64,000 nt of DNA from Rhynchopus sp. YZ270_cl-10 (lineage: Eukaryota > Euglenozoa > Diplonemea > Diplonemida > Diplonemidae): the NCBI GenBank assembly GCA_964035575.1, contig OZ037873.1, positions 434,001 to 498,000 of the forward strand. The letters run 5' to 3'. Positions 27,330-37,043 of the stretch are shown piece after piece. The notes under the pieces were generated by a model. The model was given only the letters and a program-made list of their open reading frames with translations, ran no database searches and had not been told where the DNA came from. Positions within the stretch are counted from its first letter, which is position 1. Each line of letters opens with the position of its first letter. A program made the position numbers and the translations under genes.

Positions 27330-29900
27330 ATGGGCGTGGCGGTGGAGCCCGTTTTTATTAAGTCTGTTGAATCCCGATTGGACGATGTGTGGGGTGGGGG
27401 TGGGGTGTGCTGCCATGCGCTGCAAGGGGTGCAGCAGCCTGCTGCTGCTATTGGCACCACCGCGATAGCGGCAACAACCACCACCACTGATTCGCCTCAT
27501 TGCACACAAACAGCACCAGAAGCACCACCAGCAGCAGCACCAACTGCAGTACCGCAGCCACGAGAGACAACACCTACACAAAAGGTGCGCGCCGCTCCCT
27601 CCACGATGCGTGCAGTGGAGGCAGCACGTCTCGCACAACAGACGCTGCTCTCCCCCTTGTCAAGGCGACTCAACGTACCCAGCCTTGCCGTGCGGGAGGA
27701 GGCAATGGAGCGCGAGAAGGTAGTGCCCGTCGCAGGCAGGGCGCATCGCTTCGTGAAGGCACTGCAGCGTGGGGAGCTGACAGCGCTTGCGACGTTGGTG
27801 TCGCCGTGGCTGCCGCCACCACGCCAGTTCAGCATCGACCTGACCAACATCGACCTGCACTGGATTGTCCTGAAGAAGAACGTCCCCACCCTCAGCCTCG
27901 CCTCCATGCCCGAGGACGTCTCGCACCTGGGGGGCACACCGCCGTACCTCACACCCTCCGGCAACCCTGTCCTGATCAACTCCCCACGCAGCGTCGTGGT
28001 GCTGCTTCGCTTCGGCATCTCCCCAGAGAGACTGCAGAAGAGAACAGGATTCAAATGCGAGCTCGAGAAACGCCATGCAGAGGGACGCCGCATCAAGTTG
28101 CTGCAGGAGTTGCAAAGGAACTACCGGCAGATGTGTTCGAGTGTGTCTGCACAAGAGATTAACTTCTTTTTTGAAGCGTACAACCCTGCCGGGCCGGGTC
28201 TGGTACCAGACCTGGACCTTGAGGGCGAGATGGAGGTTCTGATGCAACGTATGCAGCCGTCACTCAACTCAGGGTCGGGGCTCTACTCTGAGACAGACGT
28301 CTGCTACACTACGCTTGCACACAGCTTGAAGAAGGGACGGCGGTCTACGTCAGGCTCCTGCTCTTCTGTTTGCGATGCGCTTGCAGCGCTGCAGCGGGCA
28401 GACACAAATATGCGGTTGAAGGAGGCGACGAATGCGCCAGCCAGTCCTGTCGTTCCTGATGCTGCATCCTTGAGTGCAGAAGCGGCACCCGAGGAGCAGC
28501 AGCCTGCAGGGTTGTTGGAGGTGGCCTGCGAGGACAGAGGGGATGCAGATGCAGAAGAGGATGCGGACCCAGCAGGCGCATCCAAGCGTGTGCAGTTCGT
28601 GTGCGACGATGCAGACGATGCCAGCATGGCCTCCACCGCAGGCGGCTATGACAACTACGCTGACCTCGGCGCCACAACGCGCGGCAGTACACCCAACTCA
28701 CGGCGCGCCCAGCAGGAGTCGCACGACCCCGTCTTCCACGCAACGCGGCTCGCGAATATGGCAAAGAAGATGGACCTCCGCCCCCTCATCCGCAAGATGG
28801 AGCGGACCCGCATCAAGATGGAGTCAATTCTCGTCCAGGATACTGAGAAACGCCTGCAGAAGGTGTGCGATGTGAAGAAGGAGCAGGAGCGCAAGATGGT
28901 CAACCTCCGGAACCATGAGCAACGTCTGCAGCGCGTTCAAGAGCGGCAACGGCAGACACGCGCCGAGCGTCAGGAACGCAATCTGCAACAACAGGTACGC
29001 CGCGAACATTGTGCACGCGACCTGCAACGCTACAAAGACGAACAGCTGCAGGAGAAGGAGCTGAAGGAACGCAGTCTCCTGAAGCGCAAGGACGCTGCCT
29101 CCTTCGAGCTTGCAATGCGACGCAAGAAGCGGCGAGACGTGACAAAGATCAACCTTGAGGAGAAGCAGGCCGCCGCCAAGGCACTTGACGCACAACGCAT
29201 TGAGTACAACCTCCGCCTGATCGACGACAAGGAGGTCATCTGCAAGCGTGTTGAGAGTCGGCGGGAGGCTATGCAGAGTGCGTTGAAGGAGGCGGGTGTG
29301 GCGAAGCGCAATGAAGCGCTTGCTGCGCGGGAACGCATTGAAGAGCACTTCAAGCAGCAGGAGCTGGAGCGTGAGTCGGTTTATAACCACAAAATCCATG
29401 AGAGCGAACGGAGGATCGCTGCACTCTCTGCGCGCAAGGTTTTGTTGCGGAACACAAAAGCTGAAATGGAGTGTCGGGCGGAGACGAACCGTGCGAAGCG
29501 CCGTGCTGCGGCGAAGGCTGTGGAGAATGCTGAACACCTGAAGGCAGAGGAGGAAGCTGCAGAGCGGGCTTCACGGTTCGAGATGCGCAAATCTGAGATT
29601 GCTGTCAACAAGTCAGAGGATGCGATCAAAAGACGCCTACGAATGGAGGACAGCCGTGAACACGGTGTGCGTCTACGTGCCGTCAGCGAATTCGAGAACG
29701 TCCTCACACACGGCACCGCACAACGCAACACCGACCGCGTGAACACCCTCATGATGCAGGTTGGCATCATCAAAGAAAAGACCCGCCGTGCCCGCGAAGA
29801 CATCTACGTCGAAAAGGAGTCCCGCATGCGGGTCCTCAACGACCTCTCAGTAAAAGCAGAAAAAAAGATTTATTGCGACACCTGGAACGGCTTCGAATAA
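27330..29900 (+). CDS. Large coiled-coil protein (about 856 aa)
   Basis: The frame is open upstream to 27174, but the ATG at 27330 is preferred because a strong CT-rich tract ending in AG (27323-27324) sits 5 bases before it. The first 150 residues are Ala/Pro/Thr-rich and low in complexity. A globular section follows at about residues 180-300 (SIDLTNIDLHWIVLKKNVPTLSL, RSVVVLLRFGISPERL). From about residue 450 to the end it is almost continuous charged coiled coil (RLQRVQERQRQTRAERQERN and similar). Such proteins are common in flagellar or cytoskeletal structures, but no named family was recognised. No intron was detected. Confidence 0.8.
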   Translation: MGVAVEPVFIKSVESRLDDVWGGGGVCCHALQGVQQPAAAIGTTAIAATTTTTDSPHCTQTAPEAPPAAAPTAVPQPRETTPTQKVRAAPSTMRAVEAARLAQQTLLSPLSRRLNVPSLAVREEAMEREKVVPVAGRAHRFVKALQRGELTALATLVSPWLPPPRQFSIDLTNIDLHWIVLKKNVPTLSLASMPEDVSHLGGTPPYLTPSGNPVLINSPRSVVVLLRFGISPERLQKRTGFKCELEKRHAEGRRIKLLQELQRNYRQMCSSVSAQEINFFFEAYNPAGPGLVPDLDLEGEMEVLMQRMQPSLNSGSGLYSETDVCYTTLAHSLKKGRRSTSGSCSSVCDALAALQRADTNMRLKEATNAPASPVVPDAASLSAEAAPEEQQPAGLLEVACEDRGDADAEEDADPAGASKRVQFVCDDADDASMASTAGGYDNYADLGATTRGSTPNSRRAQQESHDPVFHATRLANMAKKMDLRPLIRKMERTRIKMESILVQDTEKRLQKVCDVKKEQERKMVNLRNHEQRLQRVQERQRQTRAERQERNLQQQVRREHCARDLQRYKDEQLQEKELKERSLLKRKDAASFELAMRRKKRRDVTKINLEEKQAAAKALDAQRIEYNLRLIDDKEVICKRVESRREAMQSALKEAGVAKRNEALAARERIEEHFKQQELERESVYNHKIHESERRIAALSARKVLLRNTKAEMECRAETNRAKRRAAAKAVENAEHLKAEEEAAERASRFEMRKSEIAVNKSEDAIKRRLRMEDSREHGVRLRAVSEFENVLTHGTAQRNTDRVNTLMMQVGIIKEKTRRAREDIYVEKESRMRVLNDLSVKAEKKIYCDTWNGFE

Positions 29901-30243
29901 AAGCACCCCGCCCCACCTCACAAAAACCCCCGGATAGGTGTACACTTCTTGAGCTTGCACAGATGGCAACTGCACCATTCCAACATTTTTTTCAAAAAAA
30001 GAAACAAACAAACCCCACGTTGTGATGCTTCCGCATTGCTGTTCGGATAATATGAGCATTTTTTTTTTTTTTTTATATTGTTTAGAATATCTTGACAAAA
30101 CCTTCAAACAATCACCATATTTCCAGAGGGAGGAGGGGGAAACAAGCAAAGCAGCACGAACCACAAGAGGAGCACAAGCCCTTGGTGTCTTGATACACAC
30201 ACCGAAAGTTTTTTTTTTTTTTTTGTTTTTTTTCATAGGGTGA

Positions 30244-30441
30244 AAACGATCGTTTTTTTTTTTTTTTTTTTTTTACGAATCTGGGAAAAAGTGATCGGTC
30301 TTTTTTTTTTTTTTTTTTTTTCACGATCGTGAAGAAAAAAAAACGATCGTTTTTTTTTTTTTTTTTTCTTCACGATCGTGAAAAAAAAGCACCTTTTTCT
30401 TCACGATCGTGAAGGAAAAAAAAAACGATCGTTTTTTTTTT
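30244..30441. repeat. Poly-T/poly-A runs with ACGATCGT palindromes
   Basis: Runs of 9 to 24 T's or A's alternate with ACGATCGT or CACGATCGTG cores, so each unit is a long imperfect palindrome. At least six cores are visible. A related cluster lies at 33680-33790 with AAGATCTT cores too. The pair brackets the repeat region. Confidence 0.8.
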
Positions 30442-30949
30442 CCCATATTATGTCGTTGATCGCTGGCCCACACCAGGGAGGGAGCCCCCACAGGTGCCCA
30501 CAACCCCCCTGAAATCGGCCGAGAGTAACTTTTAGCGGTGTTTTGACGTAAAATGTCACCTTTTTTGCCATTTTTGGGGTGTACTTTTCTGGAACAAAAT
30601 TCGCAAAACCCGAAATACGAATCGTAAAAAATCGCGACATTCTATGACATGCGTATACCATGAAGCAGCACGTCACGGCATGGCATGTAACATGCACATG
30701 TAATATCGCCAAAAACCTAGTCGTAGTAACATCATCACTGTGCAAACCCCTGTCCATCCAATACAATTCACACTCTTTGTGGGTGGTCTTGCTGCCTTTT
30801 TGCCACAGTAATTTTTGACCCGGCAGGCATGCTCTTGAAGCATGGCAATTTAGTGTGTATGGGGCAGGGTGTTGTTTTGTTCTGAATTCCCTTTGTTACA
30901 ATATCTATCCAATCGCGAGTGGTTGTATGTGTATCGTGAGACACTCTTT

Positions 30950-31090
30950 TTAACCCTTTACGGACCAAGAGGACATTTATGCCCATTGTGGCGGGGGATG
31001 CGGCGTTCAACACCAGGCCAAGTTGGCCAAAAGCCCAACTTTTGTACTGTCCAACCTCTGTACAATTACGGTATATTTCGTTGGCTGGTG
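30950..31090. mobile_element. piggyBac-like terminus and shared dispersed repeat
   Basis: TTAA at 30950-30953 is followed by CCCTTTACGGACCAAG. The same TTAA-CCCTTTACGGACC string opens the nested insert in the Polinton. About 31000-31085 is the reverse complement of 17165-17285, including CCAAGTTGGCCAAAAG and TTGTACTGTCCAACCTCTG. TTAA targets and CCC-starting termini are typical of piggyBac elements; no transposase is present, so this would be a non-autonomous copy. Confidence 0.5.
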
Positions 31091-31960
31091 GTCTGAAGAG
31101 TGATCTGACCATATTCTCCAGGTATAACAAATGCCCAAATAATGCATTGGCGAAGGAATTTTGCACTTTTGACCATCACACATTACTTGTATTTTTACCG
31201 GTTTTTTAATGAGTACAACCTATGTCAGAGCACGCTGTCCCACAGATTTTAGAATTTGGGGGGGTCACGCAACAGGGATTACGCAGCTCCCCATACTTAT
31301 CGCTAAATATGCCGTTTTCCCCGAAAAATTTTAGAATTCCACGCCCAATTTCTTTCTTTTTGGCAAAAAAAAATTTTTCGCGCTTCGCGCGAAAAAGGTC
31401 CTCAGAAGCTCAATTCCGGAAACAAATACGGGGGGAGCGACGTTTTCCAACTCCTCCGCCATCAGCAGGAACACCTCCGTTTTCTCTTGAATCTGGGACG
31501 CTTGTTGCTGAGAAACAGGGCAACAGCGCGTTCAAGCATATTCCCCATCTTTTCAGTGTTAAACTCGTGGCGAAGCCACGGTACGCAACATTTCTAAAAA
31601 TTGCGCTTAAAATTGCCTACTATGTCGCGGGAAGGGTGGGTTGAAAGCTCGCGCCGCAGTGCATCTTCCTTTTCCGGTAAAATAGAAGAAAATTGTCTTC
31701 TAAAAATAGAATTCTGTGGGGGGTAGGTGAGAGGTGGGCGGAGCCCCCACTCCTCCACCCCAGCCTCAATCCAAAACCCTGTATTTTTTTTTTTTGGTAT
31801 TTTTTGAGCTGAGATTTTCAAAAAATACCAAAAATACCAGGGTCAACCGCTGTGATGCTCATTGTTTAGAACACAGGGCTATTTCTAAATATGGGGTCCG
31901 GAGTCCAAAATCCAATCCGGGACACAATTTTGGCAGATTTATTTTGGGCCAAAAACGTCT

Positions 31961-32200
31961 TTATTTACATTTTTGGGATTCGCCCGTGCAGTGGTGGGGT
32001 CAATCTCGAAAATTGGATTTTTTGACCACTTAAATTTTGAGAAATATGAGCCCGGTCACTTATACGTGGGCCCATTTTCGGCTAAAATTTTCCTCAAAAT
32101 CCGGGTTTGTAAAATTGACCCTTCTGTGAAGGAAGGTTGTGGAAAAGGGTCCTTATTTGCATTTTTGGAAGCCGCCCGTGCAGTGGTGGGGTCAATTTGC
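31961..32200 (+). repeat. Diverged direct duplication, about 190 bp apart
   Basis: Two segments share TTATTT-CATTTTTGG and GCCCGTGCAGTGGTGGGG followed by TCAAT, at about 31961-32010 and 32152-32205. No coding role is apparent. Confidence 0.6.
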
Positions 32201-32329
32201 AGAATTGGGCAAGTTCTTGCAAGACAACGGGTAATGTTTGTTAGCTCTAAGGAGGGAAGGGGAGCGTTTGTAGCTCACACAGCACCCCAAACCCTGGCCT
32301 CTCTGTCCACAGCACACAGCTCTTCCCCT

Positions 32330-32560
32330 GAGTTCCATTTGTGCCTCAACATGCTGAGCGCATCTTCAGTACGATGGGTGGATGAGCGAGAAGAGGCGCA
32401 ACTGGCTAGTTGCACCAAAGCTGCACAAGCTTGTGGTCGTAGCACGCAGTTTGCGCGAGAGCAAGCCGCCACAAGAGAATGGTTGGTGGGATGAGGAGAA
32501 GCTGGTGCAGGAGGAGAAGGAGCGTGCGGGAGCTATATTGACTGCGACGCGACAGCTGAG
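32330..32560 (+). pseudogene. hAT-family transposase C-terminal relic
   Basis: One frame reads HAERIFSTMGG, and the adjoining frame continues MSEKRRNWLVAPKLHKLVVVARSL. Together these match the C-terminal dimerisation domain of hAT DNA transposases (ERIFS...G...S.KRNRL...L..L). A one-base frameshift near 32378 separates the two and an in-frame stop precedes the first part. No upstream transposase body is recognisable, so this is a decayed fragment of a plain DNA transposon. Confidence 0.6.
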
Positions 32561-33679
32561 GACCCCAAAGTTGATGATGATGCTGAGCATCACGACTCTG
32601 ACATCAGTGAAGGCTCTTGGGACTAAACGCATACAGTCTTGTCCGTACCCATTTCTCCCACACAAGTCACCACCCCCTTGTGACTTGCCTGTAACAGTGG
32701 AAACGTTTCCCTCCCAGCCGCAAACCCGTTCAGTGTATCGTGAGCCACTGCAGTGACCCACTCACGCTCGACCCTGTCCCTCCTTGTAAACAGTTCGCCT
32801 TCTCCTACGTTGTGCTAAGGAAAACCAAAAAAGATGCTCAAAAATGATGGGCACGGGGGTCAGACTCCACTTCTGACCACTTAAAATTAGGTCATACACG
32901 TGTTATACCCCAAACTGACCAAGAAATTTTCCCAGTGTTCGATGGTGATCGAATTAAATCGGTGGTAAAAAGTGAAAAATGGGGCATGCCAGGCCCACGT
33001 CAATCAGCCTAAAAATGTTGCAACTTTAAACGCGCGTCTCTCCCGTACACCAATATACACTTTTTAACACATACAGTACAGCAAGGGAAAACCAAGGGAT
33101 TTTACCCTGTGTTCTCCTTGTTACGGCTGCACTAACCTAATCATCAAAACTGCTCGATTTTGGCTTTATCTAAAAGATCGACATCAATTCTTACGAAATA
33201 TAATTTATTTTACGATTTTGAGTAGAATTCTGTTTGCAGGGCGAAGTCACGAGGCAGGGGGTGATTTTGGGGGTGAGCGCCAAAAAAAGTCCTTTTCCTA
33301 GGGTTGACCCACCTCCCTCCAGCATCCAACGATATGACATTTTCACGAAAGTTGTCGATTCTTGCCTTATTATTGTCACACAGAAAAAAAATGTTTTTAC
33401 GAAAATGAGTAGAACCCCATTACCCCTACCAACGTGTGGCATTCGTGCGCCACTATAGTGGCACTTGCCATGGGTAAAAACGGTTTTCTGGTTTTAGTGC
33501 CTCGCTGGCGACATCCGTTGGGGGGGATTCTGGTGTGAGAATGTTCTCGATTTTTGCTTTATTTGAAAGATTCGCCACAAAATCGTTTCAAGGAAAAGAG
33601 TCGGTCAAAAATTCCAAGTAGAACCCAGAAACTCTCCCTTGCCACCCATTTCACGCCCATGCCCCTTGTACTACTAGGG

Positions 33680-33790
33680 GAAAAAAAAAAAACGATCGTG
33701 AAAAAAAAAAACGATCGTGAAAAAAAAAAAAAAAATGTCAAGATCTTGAAAAAAAGTTCAAGATCTTGAAAAAAACCGTCACGATCGTTC
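33680..33790. repeat. A-runs with ACGATCGT and AAGATCTT palindromes
   Basis: Runs of A separated by ACGATCGTG cores (three) and by CAAGATCTTG cores (two). This mirrors the cluster at 30244-30441, in the opposite sense of A/T asymmetry. Confidence 0.75.
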
Positions 33791-33839
33791 TCACACTATG
33801 TTTTTTTTTTTTTTTTGTTCAGAACCTCTCAGAGCTCTA

Positions 33840-34367
33840 ATGTCAAGACCGCCAACCTCTGGGTCAAACCCTGGCGATGCGTCGCGCCCTACTTCACCAC
33901 AGAACCGGAGCATCACACGGAACAGCAAGCCTGTCACGAAGGACGTGCTGGTTCCGTTTGAGGAGAAGGCAGGAAAGGACATTCCGCCGCAGTTCTGGTT
34001 GTATATGAGCTTTGAGTACAAGATGTGCATCAAGGAGGAGCAGGCGCTGCACCTCTGCTGCAAGAAGATCGACCTTCTGTGCGAGAAGCTGCAGAAGCTG
34101 GAGAGTCGTGGCCACCTCGTTGTCGATGTTGTTGCAACACGCAAGCAGATCGAGCGCGGCGGACCGCTCTACCTGGGGCGCGAGATCTACGCCTACGTGG
34201 AGGACAAATACTTTGACACAATCTCCACCACCTTTGTCGGGCTCACAGACAACTACGCACGCCGTGTTGGACGTGATGTCTACTGCCGCTCAGAGGCGCT
34301 CAGCCCAAAGAAATACGACTTCAGCTGCATCGACAACGAACGGATGTTCATTGTCTACCCTTCATAG
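33840..34367 (+). CDS. Unknown soluble protein (175 aa)
   Basis: The ATG at 33840 is chosen because a run of 17 T's followed by GTTCAG ends at 33822; the frame is open a little further upstream. The first 50 residues are Ser/Pro/Asn-rich and look disordered. The body is helical with FWLYMSFEYKMCIKEEQALHLCCKKIDLLCEKLQKL, then REIYAYVEDKYFDTISTTFVGLTDNYARRVGRDVYC. There are no membrane segments and no known domain. The base composition is gene-like against the repeat-rich surroundings. Role unknown. Confidence 0.75.
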   Translation: MSRPPTSGSNPGDASRPTSPQNRSITRNSKPVTKDVLVPFEEKAGKDIPPQFWLYMSFEYKMCIKEEQALHLCCKKIDLLCEKLQKLESRGHLVVDVVATRKQIERGGPLYLGREIYAYVEDKYFDTISTTFVGLTDNYARRVGRDVYCRSEALSPKKYDFSCIDNERMFIVYPS

Positions 34368-35501
34368 CGAATGATTACAAGAAATAATGTGGGGGCAAGG
34401 GAACCGGAGAAGAAAATGGGAGAAGAAGGGGTTTTTTTTAAATTGATTTGATTTTTTTTATGAAAGTGGTGGGTTCGTGCGTCCCGGTTCTAAGTTCCGA
34501 CCTTACCAAAGGGAAAAAAAAAACTGTCCGTACAAAGTGGTTGCTCAATTCTTTACGTTTGTCCCAATAAAGAGTATTGTTGAATATTTGTACAGGATGT
34601 GATGAGGAGCATCTTAGAAGGTGTATGTACCCTATTTAGTTAGGTGTGTAGCGCAATGTTCAGTTGCCATGCATGACGCGAAGAGTATGTGAGAAGAAGA
34701 AGAAGAAGTCCTGTAAAGAGCCACAGTTTGTAGCTGTGCAGATTACAGTAGGAAAAGAAAAAAAAAAATACAACAACAACGAGATACAGTCGGACCAGTC
34801 TCCCTCTGTCACACCCTTTCAGGGATTGTGAGTTGCCCTACAAAGGTGATGCTATTTTGTACATTCCCAGTCTTTTTGACATGGTGTATTTTTTTTGTCA
34901 AAATACTGCAAAAAAAGGGAACATTGATATTGTATAAGGTGCAGTCCAACAATTTTTTCGATGTTACCAGAACTGTTTAGCGCATTTCCATGCACTATTG
35001 TTCCGTGTTTTTTTTTTGTTTATTTTTTTATTTTCTTTTCTATTTCACCTTTCTTTGTTGTTCTCTCCCTTTTTTTTTCACCCACTCAAATGATCTTTCC
35101 CTTTCTTGATTACCCGTCTGGGGCTGGTTCCTCTCTTCATTGAGAGCAACACCCCACACTCCTCTACCTTTTCCCACTTTTTGTTCTCCGACGATGTAGA
35201 AAAAGAGTGGCCTTGGCGGGTTGTGGGGGAAAAGGAAAAGATGGGTGGGGTTATGAAGGGGTACCTTGAAGGCACCCCATACATTCACAGGCGATGTGAA
35301 TTGTACGGCGCACACCCCTACGGTATCTTATACGCGCCTTTTCTAGGAGTAAAAGCCAGATGGATTTTTCAGCAGATTTCAACAAAAAAAAGGAAACGCT
35401 ATTTTAACCGCACAAATCCTCCCAATACACCATCCCCCACCATTCGCTTTCCCTTCCCCCCCATCTATCTCTCTCTCTCTCTCCCTAGAAAACACAAAAC
35501 G
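34368..35501. other. Intergenic spacer, no gene seen
   Basis: AT-rich with A- and T-runs and an (AGA)n stretch near 34690. A 141-codon frame at 35106-35531 is open by chance and overlaps the next gene's leader. The spacer ends with a CT dinucleotide tract (35466-35486) and AG at 35487-35488, the probable acceptor of the PPR gene. Confidence 0.5.
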
Positions 35502-35531
35502 ATGTGTACCGAATTGTTTCTTTGCTTTTAA
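35502..35531 (+). promoter_or_regulatory. Nine-codon upstream ORF overlapping the PPR start (TAATG)
   Basis: The first ATG after the predicted acceptor (35487-35488) opens a nine-codon frame, MCTELFLCF. Its TAA stop shares a base with the ATG of the PPR gene at 35531. If the mRNA starts at that acceptor, ribosomes would meet this frame first, so termination-reinitiation or leaky scanning may set PPR output. Confidence 0.45.
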
Positions 35532-36691
35532 TGCCACGCCCGACGTACACTAAGGCGGCCGATATCTTGCGGAGGAAGTATGCTGCCGTGTTTAAGGGGG
35601 AGGGTGCGAACCGGTATGAGGTGCAACGGTCTGTGTCGTCGTTGCCTGCAACGTTGTTGGAATGTGTGAAGGGTGGGAAGTATGTTACTGTGCGCGACGA
35701 AGGGTATGAAATGGCGCTGGACATATGCGTGCGTACACGACGTTGTGATATTGGTGAAGAGGTGTTCGCCATCCTCGGCAAGAAACGCAGGACACCACGC
35801 CAATACGAATACATGATCACCCTCAACGCACACGAAGGCAACATCGCACGCTGTACCGACCTCGTTGCACAGATGAAACGGCATAAAATGCAGCCAGACC
35901 GAAGAATCTACAGTCAACTATTAAGAGCTATCGCTTTGGCCCCAGACACCGCCTTTGCAACCCCTACACTCAAATACAAAAACCAAGCAACAAAGTGGTG
36001 GCACGCTGTTGAAGTCTACAAGGAGGCAGTGGCTGCGGGGTGGCGCTCCATACAACTGCACCACTCTCTTCTGTTCGCGGCGCAAGCATGGAGTCACTGC
36101 AGCTTTGTTCTACGGAGGATGCGGCAGCACAACGTGACCCCCGATGTCATGACGTACAACCTGCTTCTCCGCATCGGCGTTCGCAATGCAACAGACGGCA
36201 CTGCCCTTCGCGAAGGGCAAAAGCTCCTTGCGATTATGCACACAAAGGGGATACGCCCTAACGTTTCTACCTATACAACACTGCTGACTGCTTGCAAACT
36301 GGCAGATGATAGGGTAGATAAAGCGACGTCTGTCCTCAAAGATATGCAGGCGCAGGGGGTAGAACCGAACCGTGCAACGTACGCAGCTTTTGCTGCAGTG
36401 GCGGCAGCGGATTGGGAGAACGAGGAAGCAGTTCGAGTAGCCGAGGAAGTGTTGAACACAGCGGTGCTAAAAGGAATGCACTCCATGGAGCTCTTCCGTG
36501 CTGTCATGGGGATCCATGCGAACAGGCGTGACGCTGACAAGGCTGTGCAGCTGATGCAGCTCATGAAGGTAAACCGCTGCTTCACAACAAAGTCAATCCT
36601 CACCCTCTTCCGAGAGGCAGAGGGCGACGGGGTCAGCCGTGACGCAGACCACTTCCGCACACTAAAGAACACCTTTTTGGGGAAGAAGTGA
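35531..36691 (+). CDS. Pentatricopeptide-repeat (PPR) protein (386 aa)
   Basis: The start is the ATG at 35531 (MPRPTYTKAADILRRKY); an apparent earlier in-frame start is GTG. Helical repeats of about 35 residues carry the PPR signature: YMITLNAHEGNIARCTDL, TPDVMTYNLLLRIG, RPNVSTYTTLLTACKLADD and EPNRATYAAFAAV. About six to eight repeats fill the protein. PPR proteins bind single-stranded RNA, mostly in mitochondria or plastids, for processing, editing or translation. The N-terminus is basic and Arg-rich with few acids, consistent with organelle targeting but not proof. No SMR or DYW tail is present. Confidence 0.88.
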   Translation: MPRPTYTKAADILRRKYAAVFKGEGANRYEVQRSVSSLPATLLECVKGGKYVTVRDEGYEMALDICVRTRRCDIGEEVFAILGKKRRTPRQYEYMITLNAHEGNIARCTDLVAQMKRHKMQPDRRIYSQLLRAIALAPDTAFATPTLKYKNQATKWWHAVEVYKEAVAAGWRSIQLHHSLLFAAQAWSHCSFVLRRMRQHNVTPDVMTYNLLLRIGVRNATDGTALREGQKLLAIMHTKGIRPNVSTYTTLLTACKLADDRVDKATSVLKDMQAQGVEPNRATYAAFAAVAAADWENEEAVRVAEEVLNTAVLKGMHSMELFRAVMGIHANRRDADKAVQLMQLMKVNRCFTTKSILTLFREAEGDGVSRDADHFRTLKNTFLGKK

Positions 36692-37043
36692 AAAGGAGTG
36701 GCGTGATGCCGTTTCTGTCAGATTGCCTTTGACATCTGAACGTTTTTTTATTATTTTGAGGCAGCAGGGTTGAGTGTGTAAGGCCCGGTTTCTGGTTTTT
36801 AAAAACCAGTTTTTGAAAACTGAATTTTTCAAAAAAAAAAGTGTCTTTCGTTGTCTTCTTTGTCTTGTCAGACTCACTGCTGAGGCTAAATTTGTTGTGT
36901 GAATGATGCCCTCACTCTTTGGCAGTGAAGAGGGGAACCTGATGAGCAGGAAAGCGATTCTGTTACACATTTTTGTCGATTCCTCAACATATTCACTACA
37001 TCTCTACACCTAGTAATCCCCTCCACAGGAAAAGCTTGGATGA
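36692..37043. other. Short intergenic spacer
   Basis: Nothing coding. Contains an imperfect inverted pair around GGTTTTTAAAAACC (about 36790-36815). It ends with CACCTAGTAATCCCCTCCACAG, AG at 37027-37028, the probable acceptor of the next gene. Confidence 0.5.

Larger units (their letters stand above)
29901..33839. other. Gene-poor repeat region, 3.9 kb
   Basis: No intact gene is supported. The region holds two clusters of A/T runs with ACGATCGT palindromes at its edges, a piggyBac-like terminus with a repeat shared with the Polinton insert, a 190-bp tandem duplication (about 31961-32200), a hAT transposase relic (about 32330-32560) and three diverged units of about 200 bp (33145-33640) that start with CTCGATTTTGGCTTTAT-like text. 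Confidence 0.6.

Noticed and set aside
31222-31644. 140-codon frame in the repeat region
   Set aside because: It overlaps AT-rich repeat sequence, has no recognisable domain and no acceptor-like leader.
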